From assembly GCA_947259685.1 (NCBI GenBank), contig CAMYNC010000111.1:1-23522 (forward strand): 23,522 bases of DNA, given 5' to 3'. This document shows, one piece after another, positions 16,128-23,522 of this stretch (within the stretch, counting starts at the first letter, position 1; the number at the start of each line of letters is the position of its first letter). This stretch comes from an uncultured Desulfuromonadales bacterium (lineage in GTDB: Bacteria; Desulfobacterota; Desulfuromonadia; Desulfuromonadales; Geopsychrobacteraceae). A program made the position numbers and the translations under genes. The notes below the pieces were generated by a model, which worked only from the letters and a program-made list of their open reading frames with translations, did no database searches and had not been told where the DNA came from.

Positions 16128-18536
16128 ATGATTGTCACATATAACTGGTTAAAAGAGTTTGTTGATTTCGAGTACAGCCCGCAGGAACTTTGCGATCGCC
16201 TGACCATGGCTGGCCTTGAAGTCGATGCCCTGGAAGAGATCGGCGGTGGTCTCGATTCGGTGATTGTCGCCAAGTTGGATGCGGTTGAAAAACATCCCGA
16301 GGCCGATCGTTTGACCGTCTGCCAGGTGAATAACGGTGCCGAGGTGGTGCAGGTGGTTTGTGGTGCGACCAATCATCGTGCTGGTGATCTGGTTGCTCTG
16401 GCCCAGCCGGGTTCTGTCTTACCTGGTGAGTTTAAAATCAAAAAATCCAAGATTCGCGGACAAGTCTCAATGGGGATGCTCTGCTCGGAAAAAGAGCTGG
16501 GGATTGCCGATGATGCCGCCGGGATTATTATCCTGCCAGCCGAATTGCCGCTTGGCCAGCCGGTTTTTGAAGCGTTAAAGTTGAAAGATTTCCAGATCGA
16601 AATCGGTTTGACCCCGAACCGGCCTGACTGTTTAAGCCTGTTCGGTGTTGCGCGCGAAGTGGCGGCCATGTGCGACCAGCCGTTGCAGTTGCCTGACCCG
16701 CAGATCGAAGATACCGGGCGGGATATTGATCAGCAGGCCTCGGTGACCATTGAGGATCCAGATCTTTGCCCGCGTTATGCTGCCAGGCTGATCAAAGGGG
16801 TGAAGATCGGCCCATCGCCGGACTGGATGGTGCGCCGCCTGGAAGCCGTCGGTATGCGCTCGATCAACAATGTGGTTGATGTCACCAATTACGTCATGAT
16901 GGAGTTGGGACATCCACTGCACGCCTTTGACTACAAGGTTCTCAAAGGCGGACGGATTGTGGTCAAGCGTGCCGAAGTAGGGGACAAGTTCACTTCGCTT
17001 GACGAGCAGGAACATAGTTTAATTGCCGAAGATCTGATGATTTGTGATGCCGAGCGGCCGGTTGCCATGGCTGGGGTGATGGGCGGGCTGAATTCAGAAG
17101 TTCAGGATGATACTGAATGCATCCTGCTGGAAGCGGCCTATTTTAAGCCGACTGCCATTCGCAGAACCAGCAAGCGGCATGGTATGCATACCGAGTCTTC
17201 GCATCGCTTCGAGCGGGGCGCAGACATCGATATGGTGCCCGTGGCCCTGGACCGCGCTGCCAGTCTGATCGCCGAGTTGGGGCAGGGTGAGCTGGTCTCC
17301 GGAGTTATTGATAATTATCCGCAACCGCTTGAACCGGTGGTTTTGACCATCGATTCTGAGCGTGTTGAGAGATTACTTGGTATCGCCATCTCTACCGATC
17401 AGGTCGAGCAGCTGCTCGATTCCATCGGGTTGACGGTGACCGCCGGCGCTAGTGCCAGCTGTTTACAAGTCACGGTCCCCAGTTTTCGTCCCGACCTCGA
17501 GCGGGAGGTCGATTTGATCGAAGAGGTTGCCCGCCTCTATGGCTACGATCATATCCCCACCACCATGCCAGTCGGTACCGTCGACGCCCCGCAGGCACCG
17601 CGGCAGCAGCAGGTGCAAAGCCTGCTCCGGGATAGCTTGGTGGCCAAGGGTTTTTCTGAGGCAATGAACTATTCATTTATTGCCGAAGACACCATTGCCA
17701 AACTTGGGATTGCAGGTGATGACCCGCGGCGCGTTCAGGTCAAACTGCTCAATCCGTTAAGTGAAGATCAGGCCGTCATGCGCACCAGTCTGGTTCCCAG
17801 CCTGCTTGATTCGGTGGCACGCAATCTGGCCTATCGCAGTGCCGATCTGCGATTGTTTGAAATGCGGCCGGTTTTTCTGCCAAAAGCCGGCGGACAAGGC
17901 AGCCGCGAAGAGTTGCGCCTTTGTGCCGTGCTTTGCGGTCGCCAGCAACCGGAGGGTTGGTCACAGACTGCTGCAGCGGTAGATTTTTACGACCTGAAAG
18001 GGATTGCCGAAGAGTTGTTAGGGGGTTTAGCTGTCGAACCGGTTGAATTTGATGTCAGCCGTAGCGAGCCCTATCTGCATCCTGGAAAATCTTGTTCCCT
18101 GACCTGCCAGCAGCAGGTTCTCGGCACTATCGGCGAAGTTCATCCGCAGGTCCTCGCTGCCTTCGATATCGATTCACCGGTTTATCTGCTTGATTTCGAT
18201 ATGGAAGCGTTGTTGCAGCTAGCCGGTTCGCATCCCGGCTTCAAACCACTGTCCCGTTTTCCGGATGTTCTGCGCGATAGCGCTTTGTTGCTGGATGAAG
18301 GCATTGCCGCTGCTGAAGTGATGGAGATTATTCAGCGGACCAAGATCAAGAACATGGAGGCTGCGGTCCTGTTTGATCTTTACACCGGACAGGGGATCCC
18401 GGTCGGGAAGAAGAGTCTGGCGGTACGGATTCGCTACCGCGCTCAGGAAAAAACCTTGACCGAAGATGAGGTCAGCAAGGCCCACAACAAGCTGATTAAG
18501 TCACTTTGTCAGCAACTTGGGGCAGAAATTCGCTGA
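16128..18536 (+). CDS. pheT: Phenylalanyl-tRNA synthetase beta subunit
   Basis: Non-catalytic partner of PheS that binds tRNA-Phe and hydrolyses Tyr-tRNA-Phe. The 802 residues follow the standard order: N-terminal MIVTYNWLKEFV; an EMAP/OB tRNA-binding domain (about 40-150) containing VVCGATNHRAGD; the B3/B4 editing domain around 210-390 with NNVVDVTNYVMMELGHPLHAFD; a B5 domain near 400-475; the catalytic-like core; and a C-terminal ferredoxin-fold anticodon-binding domain starting SRFPDVLRDSALL. The ATG at 16128 has GAGGAAGG upstream. The ihfA promoter begins directly after its stop, so the next gene is not fully dependent on pheST transcription. Confidence 0.98.
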   Translation: MIVTYNWLKEFVDFEYSPQELCDRLTMAGLEVDALEEIGGGLDSVIVAKLDAVEKHPEADRLTVCQVNNGAEVVQVVCGATNHRAGDLVALAQPGSVLPGEFKIKKSKIRGQVSMGMLCSEKELGIADDAAGIIILPAELPLGQPVFEALKLKDFQIEIGLTPNRPDCLSLFGVAREVAAMCDQPLQLPDPQIEDTGRDIDQQASVTIEDPDLCPRYAARLIKGVKIGPSPDWMVRRLEAVGMRSINNVVDVTNYVMMELGHPLHAFDYKVLKGGRIVVKRAEVGDKFTSLDEQEHSLIAEDLMICDAERPVAMAGVMGGLNSEVQDDTECILLEAAYFKPTAIRRTSKRHGMHTESSHRFERGADIDMVPVALDRAASLIAELGQGELVSGVIDNYPQPLEPVVLTIDSERVERLLGIAISTDQVEQLLDSIGLTVTAGASASCLQVTVPSFRPDLEREVDLIEEVARLYGYDHIPTTMPVGTVDAPQAPRQQQVQSLLRDSLVAKGFSEAMNYSFIAEDTIAKLGIAGDDPRRVQVKLLNPLSEDQAVMRTSLVPSLLDSVARNLAYRSADLRLFEMRPVFLPKAGGQGSREELRLCAVLCGRQQPEGWSQTAAAVDFYDLKGIAEELLGGLAVEPVEFDVSRSEPYLHPGKSCSLTCQQQVLGTIGEVHPQVLAAFDIDSPVYLLDFDMEALLQLAGSHPGFKPLSRFPDVLRDSALLLDEGIAAAEVMEIIQRTKIKNMEAAVLFDLYTGQGIPVGKKSLAVRIRYRAQEKTLTEDEVSKAHNKLIKSLCQQLGAEIR

Positions 18537-18566
18537 TTGATATTGCGAACTCCCCGGCTGTATGAT
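18537..18566 (+). promoter_or_regulatory. Near-consensus sigma70 promoter of ihfA
   Basis: TTGATA (18537-18542, 5 of 6 consensus bases), an 18-base spacer and TATGAT (18561-18566, 5 of 6). It begins right after the pheT stop codon and would start transcription near 18573, about 65 bases before the ihfA ATG. No -24/-12 sigma54 motif was seen here. Confidence 0.65.
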
Positions 18567-18579
18567 ATAAAACCTGAAA

Positions 18580-18592
18580 TATCAAATAGATA
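18580..18592 (+). promoter_or_regulatory. IHF-like binding site downstream of the ihfA promoter
   Basis: TATCAAATAGATA matches the IHF consensus WATCAANNNNTTR at all but one specified position. It lies just after the predicted transcription start of ihfA itself. E. coli ihfA is autoregulated by IHF, so this is a candidate autoregulatory site. The consensus is loose and chance matches are common. Confidence 0.35.
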
Positions 18593-18637
18593 GTACATTT
18601 CCATAACGCAACCTGCTGAACTTCCGCGGGAGGGATT

Positions 18638-18922
18638 ATGACCAAGGCAGATTTAATTGAAAGTATTTATCTCACCACCGGCTTTTCCAAGAAGGAATCG
18701 GCCGCTATTGTTGAGATGGTTTTCGACCTGATGAAGACCACCCTGCAGGATGGTGAAAAGATCAAGATTGCCGGTTTCGGTAATTTTGTCGTCAAAGAAA
18801 AGGCTTCCCGGCGGGGGCGCAATCCCCAGACCGGCAACGAGATTGAGATTTCAGCGCGCAAGATTCTCACTTTCAAACCGAGCCAGGTGCTGAAAGCCTC
18901 GATCAATGGCGAAGACGCCTAA
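18638..18922 (+). CDS. ihfA: Integration host factor alpha subunit
   Basis: DNA-bending nucleoid protein that pairs with IHF beta and assists transcription, notably sigma54 promoters. The 94 residues show the DNABII fold: an N-terminal helical dimer part (MTKADLIESIYLTTGFSKKE) and the beta-arm with the intercalating proline in GRNPQTGNEIEISA, then FKPSQVLK. The arm sequence and the pheT neighbourhood, shared with E. coli, favour IHF alpha over HU. The ATG at 18638 is preceded by GGGAGG (18628-18633). It has its own promoter in the pheT spacer. The MerR-type gene starts 13 bases after the stop and is probably co-transcribed. Confidence 0.93.
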   Translation: MTKADLIESIYLTTGFSKKESAAIVEMVFDLMKTTLQDGEKIKIAGFGNFVVKEKASRRGRNPQTGNEIEISARKILTFKPSQVLKASINGEDA

Positions 18923-18935
18923 AGCATCGAGCTAG

Positions 18936-19298
18936 ATGACGGTCGAAATACCTGAAAAGCTCTTTTTTAAAATCGGCGAGGTGGCAAGCCTGCTGGATGT
19001 GAAAACTCACGTTCTCCGTTACTGGGAAACCGAGTTTAAGGCCTTGCAACCGGTTAAAAGCCGTACCAATCAGCGTCTTTATCGGCGAAAAGATGTCGAA
19101 ACGGCCCTGTTGATAAAGGATCTGCTTTATCGGCAGGGCTTTACAATTGCCGGTGCCCGTAAGAAATTACGCGAAGATGAGCCCCAAACTTTGCTGGCAG
19201 CCTCGCAACAACTCTCTCCTCAGCAACTTCTGAAAGAGATCAGAAACGACTTGCAGCGAATTCGCTCGCAGTTGTTAACTGATCATTCGAAAGATTGA
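18936..19298 (+). CDS. MerR-family transcriptional regulator
   Basis: Small DNA-binding regulator of 120 residues. The N-terminal winged helix-turn-helix (about 9-80) reads [22 protein letters not shown], the MerR signature, followed by wing residues [13 protein letters not shown]. The remaining part, about 85-120, is a helix ([18 protein letters not shown]), probably the dimerisation coiled coil. There is no long C-terminal effector domain and no cysteine cluster, so it is not a metal sensor. This short MerR-like protein commonly follows ihfA in proteobacteria; its target is not known to me. The ATG at 18936 has only a weak upstream GAG. It lies between ihfA and surE with gaps of 13 and 7 bases. 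Confidence 0.9.
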   Translation: MTVEIPEKLFFKIGEVASLLDVKTHVLRYWETEFKALQPVKSRTNQRLYRRKDVETALLIKDLLYRQGFTIAGARKKLREDEPQTLLAASQQLSPQQLLKEIRNDLQRIRSQLLTDHSKD

Positions 19299-19305
19299 AT
19301 TCTAC

Positions 19306-20064
19306 GTGTTAATCCTTGTCACCAACGATGATGGTGTGCGTTCTCCGGGTATCAGGTCACTTGCCGAAGCCTTGCATGATTTGGGACGGGTCGTTGTGGT
19401 GGCCCCTGATCGCAATCGCAGTGCTGTCGGCCATGCTCTGACCTTGGAACGCCCGCTGCGGGCCATGGAGATTAAACCCGATGTGTTTGCCGTGGACGGT
19501 ACCCCGACCGATTGCGTCAATCTTGGCATTCATGGGCTGTTGCAGGAACGTCCCGATCTGGTCGTTTCAGGAATCAACTGCGGCAGCAATGTCGGCGACG
19601 ATATTACTTATTCCGGGACTGTCTGTGCAGCTATGGAAGCATCTTTGATGGGTTTGCCGGCCTTTGCCGTTTCCCTTGATACCCATGATTTTCTGGTTGA
19701 CGATCTGCTTCTGGCGGCAAGTTTTGCAAGAGCTCTGGCCGAGAAAATCCTTAAATCCGGTCTCCCGGCCGATACATTTTTGAATGTGAATGTTCCGACC
19801 GGGGAGTGCCGGGGGGTGCAATTGACCCGCCAGGGAAAACGTAAGTATGGTGAGGCGGTTATCTGCAAGCAGGACCCGCGAGGGCGTAATTATTATTGGA
19901 TCGGTGGCGGGGAGGTCGGTTTTGAAAACCTGCCCGGTAGCGATTGTAATGCCTTGCAGGATGGCCTGATCTCGATAACCCCCCTCCATGCCAATCTGAC
20001 CAATGACGCTTCTCTGCCCTGTTTGGCAGACTGGTCATTTGATAGCTTTGCGGATACCCATTGA
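19306..20064 (+). CDS. surE: 5'/3'-nucleotidase SurE
   Basis: Metal-dependent nucleoside monophosphatase linked to stationary-phase survival. The 252 residues begin [14 protein letters not shown] with the metal-binding Asp8-Asp9 pair. Ser39 (PDRNRSA) and Asn91 (VSGINCGSN) complete the known metal set. [11 protein letters not shown] and [16 protein letters not shown] are strongly conserved family segments. The start is the GTG at 19306, since the protein must begin right at the first beta strand; the ribosome-binding site is weak. The stop overlaps the pcm start by one base (TGATG), implying coupling. surE-pcm followed by nlpD and rpoS is a widespread proteobacterial arrangement. Confidence 0.96.
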   Translation: MLILVTNDDGVRSPGIRSLAEALHDLGRVVVVAPDRNRSAVGHALTLERPLRAMEIKPDVFAVDGTPTDCVNLGIHGLLQERPDLVVSGINCGSNVGDDITYSGTVCAAMEASLMGLPAFAVSLDTHDFLVDDLLLAASFARALAEKILKSGLPADTFLNVNVPTGECRGVQLTRQGKRKYGEAVICKQDPRGRNYYWIGGGEVGFENLPGSDCNALQDGLISITPLHANLTNDASLPCLADWSFDSFADTH

Positions 20065-20720
20065 TGGATTTCTCTGTTGCCCGCCGGCGCATGGTAGATC
20101 AGCAGATCAAGGCCCGTGGTGTCTCTGATCAACGGGTGTTAGCAGCGCTGCTCAAGGTTCCCCGGCACCTGTTTGTCGAGCCCGGATTGCAAAGTCATGC
20201 CTACAACGATGCCTCTTTGCCGATCGGTGAAAAACAAACCATCTCTCAACCCTATATGGTCGCAGCGATGTCGGCAGCATTGGAGCTGACCGGGCAGGAA
20301 CGGATCCTGGAAATCGGCACCGGCTCCGGCTATCAAAGTGCCATTTTGTCGCTGTTGGCTAATCGGGTATATTCGATCGAGCGGATCTCTGTGTTGGCTG
20401 GTCGAGCCCGAAAGGTGCTTGATCAGCTTGGCATGAGCAACGTGAATATCAAGGTTGGCGATGGGACCATCGGCTGGCGTGATCAGGCTCCCTTTGATGG
20501 CATTCTGGTTGCCGCCGGGGCACCCGAGGTGCCGATGGAATATCTCCAGCAGCTCGAAATTGGTGGGAAGTTAGTGCTGCCGGTTGGTGATCGTTTTCAG
20601 CAGGTGTTGTTGCGGCTGACCCGGTTGGAAAACGGTGGTTTTAAAAGAGAACAACTGATGGGCTGTCGGTTTGTGCCGCTGATTGGCGAGCAGGGCTGGC
20701 AATCCGAATTGGCAGGATAA
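20064..20720 (+). CDS. pcm: Protein-L-isoaspartate O-methyltransferase
   Basis: Uses S-adenosylmethionine to methylate isoaspartyl residues in aged proteins, starting their repair. The 218 residues include the substrate-side segment [15 protein letters not shown] (near 55-69) and SAM motif I as [13 protein letters not shown], then the acidic strand end SIER, the GDG loop and the later [16 protein letters not shown]-terminal [11 protein letters not shown] is typical. The ATG at 20064 overlaps the surE stop; a TTG directly before it is less likely. Length agrees with the family. It acts with surE in long-term stationary survival in E. coli. Confidence 0.96.
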   Translation: MDFSVARRRMVDQQIKARGVSDQRVLAALLKVPRHLFVEPGLQSHAYNDASLPIGEKQTISQPYMVAAMSAALELTGQERILEIGTGSGYQSAILSLLANRVYSIERISVLAGRARKVLDQLGMSNVNIKVGDGTIGWRDQAPFDGILVAAGAPEVPMEYLQQLEIGGKLVLPVGDRFQQVLLRLTRLENGGFKREQLMGCRFVPLIGEQGWQSELAG

Positions 20721-20749
20721 CCATTGCGCTCTGCTGAAATGATGATGCG

Positions 20750-21343
20750 ATGAAATTGGTCCGACGTCTTTATGATTGGGTGCTGTCCTGGGCAGAAACA
20801 CCCTATGGGTTGCCAGCCCTTGGCTTGCTGGCTTTTGCTGAAGCCTGCTTCTTTCCTGTGCCACCGGATGTTTTATTGATGGCACTCTGCCTGGCTCTGC
20901 CGAGCGGGGCATATCGTTTTGCCCTGGTCGCGACTATCGGCTCGGTTGCCGGTGGAATCGGCGGTTATGCCATCGGTTGGGGACTCTGGGAGTCGGTCAG
21001 CGGATATTTTTTTCTGTATATTCCCGGTTTCACCCCACATGGTTTTGAGCGGGTTCAGGGATTGTTTGCTGAGTACGATTTCTGGACTGTGTTTGCGGCG
21101 GGATTCACGCCGATTCCGTATAAGATATTCACCATTGCGTCCGGTGTTTTTAATATCAATTTTCCGGTTTTTGTGCTGGCCTCGGTGATCAGTCGTGGGC
21201 TGCGCTTCTTTCTGGTCGCGGCCCTGTTTTATTATCTAGGCCGGCCAGCAAGGGAATTGATCGAAAAGTACTTTAACCTGCTGACGATCCTGTTTTTATT
21301 CCTGTTGATCGGAGGCTTTGTGCTGCTAAAATACCTGCATTGA
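20750..21343 (+). CDS. YqaA/DedA-type inner-membrane protein
   Basis: Integral membrane protein of 197 residues in the VTT/DedA superfamily, closest by eye to the YqaA subgroup. Hydrophobic segments lie near 20-48, 56-80, 118-137, 143-165 and 175-196. The reentrant-loop signatures are present: FAEACFFPVPPDVLL in the first segment and AGFTPIPYKIFTIASGVF in the middle, each with a Pro-x-Pro element, and an arginine in SRGLRFF. DedA relatives are implicated in lipid-carrier recycling and membrane potential homeostasis, but a specific function for this protein cannot be assigned. It sits between pcm and the nlpD-like gene. The ribosome-binding site is weak and the start is therefore less certain. 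Confidence 0.85.
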   Translation: MKLVRRLYDWVLSWAETPYGLPALGLLAFAEACFFPVPPDVLLMALCLALPSGAYRFALVATIGSVAGGIGGYAIGWGLWESVSGYFFLYIPGFTPHGFERVQGLFAEYDFWTVFAAGFTPIPYKIFTIASGVFNINFPVFVLASVISRGLRFFLVAALFYYLGRPARELIEKYFNLLTILFLFLLIGGFVLLKYLH

Positions 21344-21398
21344 TTTTATGTTTCGAAAGTGCCATTTTCTGCAAATTCATTTTTCAGGGTAAAATTTG

Positions 21399-22205
21399 AT
21401 GCACGCAAGCGCGATGACACATCAGGTCGTTTTATCCGGGCTGAAACTGCTTGGCGGACTGGTTTGCGTTGCCTGTTTGTTGTCCTTGTTTGCCTGTGGT
21501 GGTACCTACCATACCGTCAAACCTGGCCAGACCCTCTACCGGATTAGCCGGGTGTATCAGGTTGATGAGGCGACTCTCGCGCGTATGAATGGAATCAAGG
21601 ACCCTGCTCGATTGAGCGTGGGGACTCGCCTGTTTATTCCTGGTGCAGACCGCGTCAAACATGTTCCGGTCATAAAACAACCCTCCGTGGTCAAGCAGAC
21701 CAGGCCTCCAGCGAGGCCGGTCAAGCAAGTCAGGAAAAAACCGCCGGTGAAAAAATCGCCGACGCCCAAGGCGGTCGCCAAAGTTATCCCGAAAAAGTAT
21801 TCCAAACCTAAAACTAACCAAGCAGGCAAGCAAAAAAAGCTACAATGGCCGGTGCGAGGGAAGATTGTCCGGACCTACAGTCCCAAAGCCAAGGCTGGCC
21901 GTGGTAAGGGGATCGAAATTGCCGTGCGCGCTGGGAGTGAAGTTCGTGCCGCTGAAGCGGGTAAGGTCATTTACAGCGGTGATGGGGTCAAAGGCTACGG
22001 CCATTTGATCATCCTGCAGCATGAGAATGAACTGTTTACGGTTTACGGTTTCAATAGCCGTAATCTGGTCAGCCAGGGGGAGTTTGTCAGCCAGGGGGAA
22101 AAGGTGGCTATGTCAGGGGTTCCGCCTTCCGGTGGCAAGGCGCGCCTGCACTTTGAAGTTCGCAAGGGGAAGGCGGCGGTGAACCCGATTTTGTACTTGC
22201 CTTGA
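21399..22205 (+). CDS. nlpD: NlpD-like LysM/LytM lipoprotein
   Basis: Probable outer-membrane lipoprotein that activates a cell-wall amidase. Of 268 residues, 10-33 form a lipoprotein signal ending in a lipobox-like SLFAC with Cys33. A LysM domain (about 37-82) contains YHTVKPGQTLYRIS. A Lys/Pro-rich linker (86-147) follows, then a LytM/M23 domain (148-268) with YGHLIILQH and RLHFEVR. Three of four catalytic positions of active M23 peptidases are changed (Gly169 for the first His, Glu173 for Asp, Arg249 for the HxH first His), so it is likely non-hydrolytic like E. coli NlpD. The position right before rpoS supports the name. Start at the ATG 21399 after AGGGT; a TTG directly before it is possible. 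Confidence 0.88.
   Translation: MHASAMTHQVVLSGLKLLGGLVCVACLLSLFACGGTYHTVKPGQTLYRISRVYQVDEATLARMNGIKDPARLSVGTRLFIPGADRVKHVPVIKQPSVVKQTRPPARPVKQVRKKPPVKKSPTPKAVAKVIPKKYSKPKTNQAGKQKKLQWPVRGKIVRTYSPKAKAGRGKGIEIAVRAGSEVRAAEAGKVIYSGDGVKGYGHLIILQHENELFTVYGFNSRNLVSQGEFVSQGEKVAMSGVPPSGGKARLHFEVRKGKAAVNPILYLP
22068..22103 (+). repeat. Tandem 18-base repeat inside nlpD
   Basis: Two adjacent 18-base units (22068-22085 and 22086-22103) share their first 14 bases, GTCAGCCAGGGGGA, and encode VSQGEF and VSQGEK. Alignment with NlpD shows no extra length, so this may be convergence of a G-rich turn rather than a recent duplication. Confidence 0.5.
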
Positions 22206-22267
22206 GCCTGCGCGAACACTAGACTGCTTTTGATTTCTTTTAATGTTGGCGGTTGTTGGAGGAGAAA

Positions 22268-23260
22268 ATGATGGACGAATTCATTTCAGAATATGACAGT
22301 CACGGTTCAGATAAAGGCGCTGAAGAAGAAATGGATGGTTTCACGGCGATCGATCCGTCAGCCGAAATTCAGAACGACAGCGACAGCGAAAAAAAACCTC
22401 AATACTCGGCAGAAGATGATGAGTACGTTTCTGCCGATGCGATCAAGCTTTACTTAAAAGAGATTCAGCGGAGCAACCTGCTGACGGCGGCAGAAGAGCG
22501 GGAACTGGCCGGGCTGATCGCCAAAGGTGATGAGGCCGCCCGGGCCCGGATGATAGAATCGAACCTGCGACTGGTGGTGAAGATCGCCAAACGCTACATG
22601 AACCGTGGCTTGCCCTTTCTTGATCTGATCGAAGAAGGGAATATGGGGCTGATCAAAGCGGTGGAGAAATTCAAAGTCAGTAAAGGCTGTCGTTTTTCCA
22701 CTTATGCGACCTGGTGGGTTCGACAATCGATTGAGCGGGCGCTGGTCAATCAAAGTCGTACTATCCGTCTGCCGGTCCATGTTGCTGACGATATCAATAA
22801 GCTGGTCAAGGTTAGCCGGGAATTAGTGCAACGACTCAAGCGCGATCCTGAAATTGAAGAAATCGCGGTAGCCATGGGCGTCGAGGTCGCCTATGTGCGG
22901 CGGATGATGATTCTGCTGAAGAAGACCTACTCGATTGAACATCCGATGGGTGACAATAACGATTATAGTCTGATCGATACCATCGAGGATAAAAATCTGG
23001 TCGATCCGGGCACCATGATTGAAGATCTCGATCGCTTTAACCACGTGCTTGGGTGGATGGATGAGCTGACTGAAAATGAACGTGAAATCCTCGCTCTACG
23101 CTTCGGCCTGGATGATCGCGAACCACAGACGCTGGATACCATTGGCCAGAAATTTGGCGTGACCCGGGAGCGGATTCGGCAGATTGAAGCGAAAAGCCTG
23201 ACCAAATTACGCAAAACCCTGGAAGAGCGGGTCGTAAGTGATCCGCCGGATGAAGACTGA
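22268..23260 (+). CDS. rpoS: RNA polymerase sigma factor RpoS
   Basis: Stationary-phase and general stress sigma factor. The 330 residues equal the E. coli length. An acidic N-terminal stretch (1-48) precedes region 1.2 ([20 protein letters not shown]), region 2 with the core-binding and -10-melting segments ([32 protein letters not shown]), region 3 and region 4 with the helix-turn-helix [17 protein letters not shown]. The ATG at 22268 has GGAGGAG immediately upstream; a second ATG at 22271 is equally compatible. In-frame TTG codons upstream lie in or before the ribosome-binding site and are rejected. The rpoS promoter may lie inside nlpD as in enterics, but I could not identify it. apt follows after 18 bases. 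Confidence 0.95.
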   Translation: MMDEFISEYDSHGSDKGAEEEMDGFTAIDPSAEIQNDSDSEKKPQYSAEDDEYVSADAIKLYLKEIQRSNLLTAAEERELAGLIAKGDEAARARMIESNLRLVVKIAKRYMNRGLPFLDLIEEGNMGLIKAVEKFKVSKGCRFSTYATWWVRQSIERALVNQSRTIRLPVHVADDINKLVKVSRELVQRLKRDPEIEEIAVAMGVEVAYVRRMMILLKKTYSIEHPMGDNNDYSLIDTIEDKNLVDPGTMIEDLDRFNHVLGWMDELTENEREILALRFGLDDREPQTLDTIGQKFGVTRERIRQIEAKSLTKLRKTLEERVVSDPPDED

Positions 23261-23278
23261 GGAGGCGGCAGAGCCGTT

Positions 23279-23522
23279 ATGGATAGGTTAAAAGAGATTA
23301 TTCGCGATATTCCCGATTTTCCGAAAAAGGGCATTGTCTTTAAGGATATCACCACCCTTTTATCCGATGCCAAAAGTTTCCACCGCATGGTAGATCTGCT
23401 CGCCCACCGTTATCTTGGTGAGAAGATCGATCAGATTGTCGGTATTGAGGCGCGTGGTTTTAGTCTCGGCTCGGCCTTGGCTTATAAACTTGGTACAGGG
23501 ATCACTCTGGTGCGTAAACCCG
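23279..23522 (+). CDS. apt: Adenine phosphoribosyltransferase, 5' part
   Basis: Salvages adenine with PRPP to give AMP. Only the first 81 codons are in the window. They read [19 protein letters not shown], the usual Apt start, then FKDITTLL and [19 protein letters not shown], the family-specific segment. The PRPP-binding motif lies beyond the window edge, so catalytic integrity cannot be judged. The clear GGAGG (23261-23265) is 13 bases from the ATG, longer than normal; a small CGGC-AGA-GCCG hairpin (23266-23276) sits between them. Probably co-transcribed with rpoS. Confidence 0.92.
   Translation, partial: MDRLKEIIRDIPDFPKKGIVFKDITTLLSDAKSFHRMVDLLAHRYLGEKIDQIVGIEARGFSLGSALAYKLGTGITLVRKP

Overview
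The window is a 23.5 kb stretch of core bacterial chromosome, about 55% GC by eye. I count 26 protein genes (the last is cut by the window edge) and one tRNA gene. All genes are on the + strand except one acyl-CoA ligase. Gene order and protein character suggest a Gram-negative, Geobacter/Desulfuromonas-like member of the Desulfuromonadia. The block tRNA-Val, thrS, infC, rpmI, rplT, pheS, pheT, ihfA, merR-type gene, surE, pcm, nlpD, rpoS and the block fabF, rpiB, glyA, dCMP deaminase, nrdR, rib genes, nusB both fit that group as I know it. This placement is inference from synteny, not from a search.

Layout. Positions 1-4017: fabF (fatty acid elongation), rpiB (pentose phosphate), glyA (serine/glycine and one-carbon units), a dCMP deaminase (dUMP for dTMP synthesis) and nrdR (repressor of ribonucleotide reductase genes). 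Positions 4018-8071: a complete riboflavin operon, ribD-ribE-ribBA-ribH, set off by a hairpin after nrdR and followed by nusB. Positions 8116-9426: hom (homoserine dehydrogenase with ACT domain), ending in a perfect bidirectional terminator. Positions 9484-11355, minus strand: a long-chain acyl-CoA synthetase-like gene. Positions 11356-11568: divergent control region, the longest gap (about 210 bases). Positions 11520-14978: tRNA-Val(GAC) with its own promoter and terminator, then thrS, infC, rpmI, rplT and a strong terminator. Positions 15088-19298: pheS, pheT, ihfA and a MerR-type regulator. Positions 19306-23522: surE, pcm, a YqaA/DedA-type membrane protein, an NlpD-like lipoprotein, rpoS and the start of apt.

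How they work together. The first half is precursor supply: C1 units, deoxynucleotides, flavins, aspartate-family amino acids and acyl chains. The second half is translation (two aminoacyl-tRNA synthetases, IF3, L35, L20, one tRNA), nucleoid architecture (IHF alpha) and a stationary-phase survival set (SurE, Pcm, NlpD, RpoS). I found no mobile element, CRISPR array, phage gene or restriction/defence system, and no gap longer than 300 bases without a gene.

I do not see a previously undescribed protein system. The points worth a second look are mostly in the non-coding spacers: a tRNA-Val whose acceptor stem is one base short, a terminator wedged between that tRNA and the thrS ribosome-binding site, an ATC start codon for infC, structured leaders before rplT and pheS, and an IHF-like site just downstream of a near-consensus promoter in front of ihfA.
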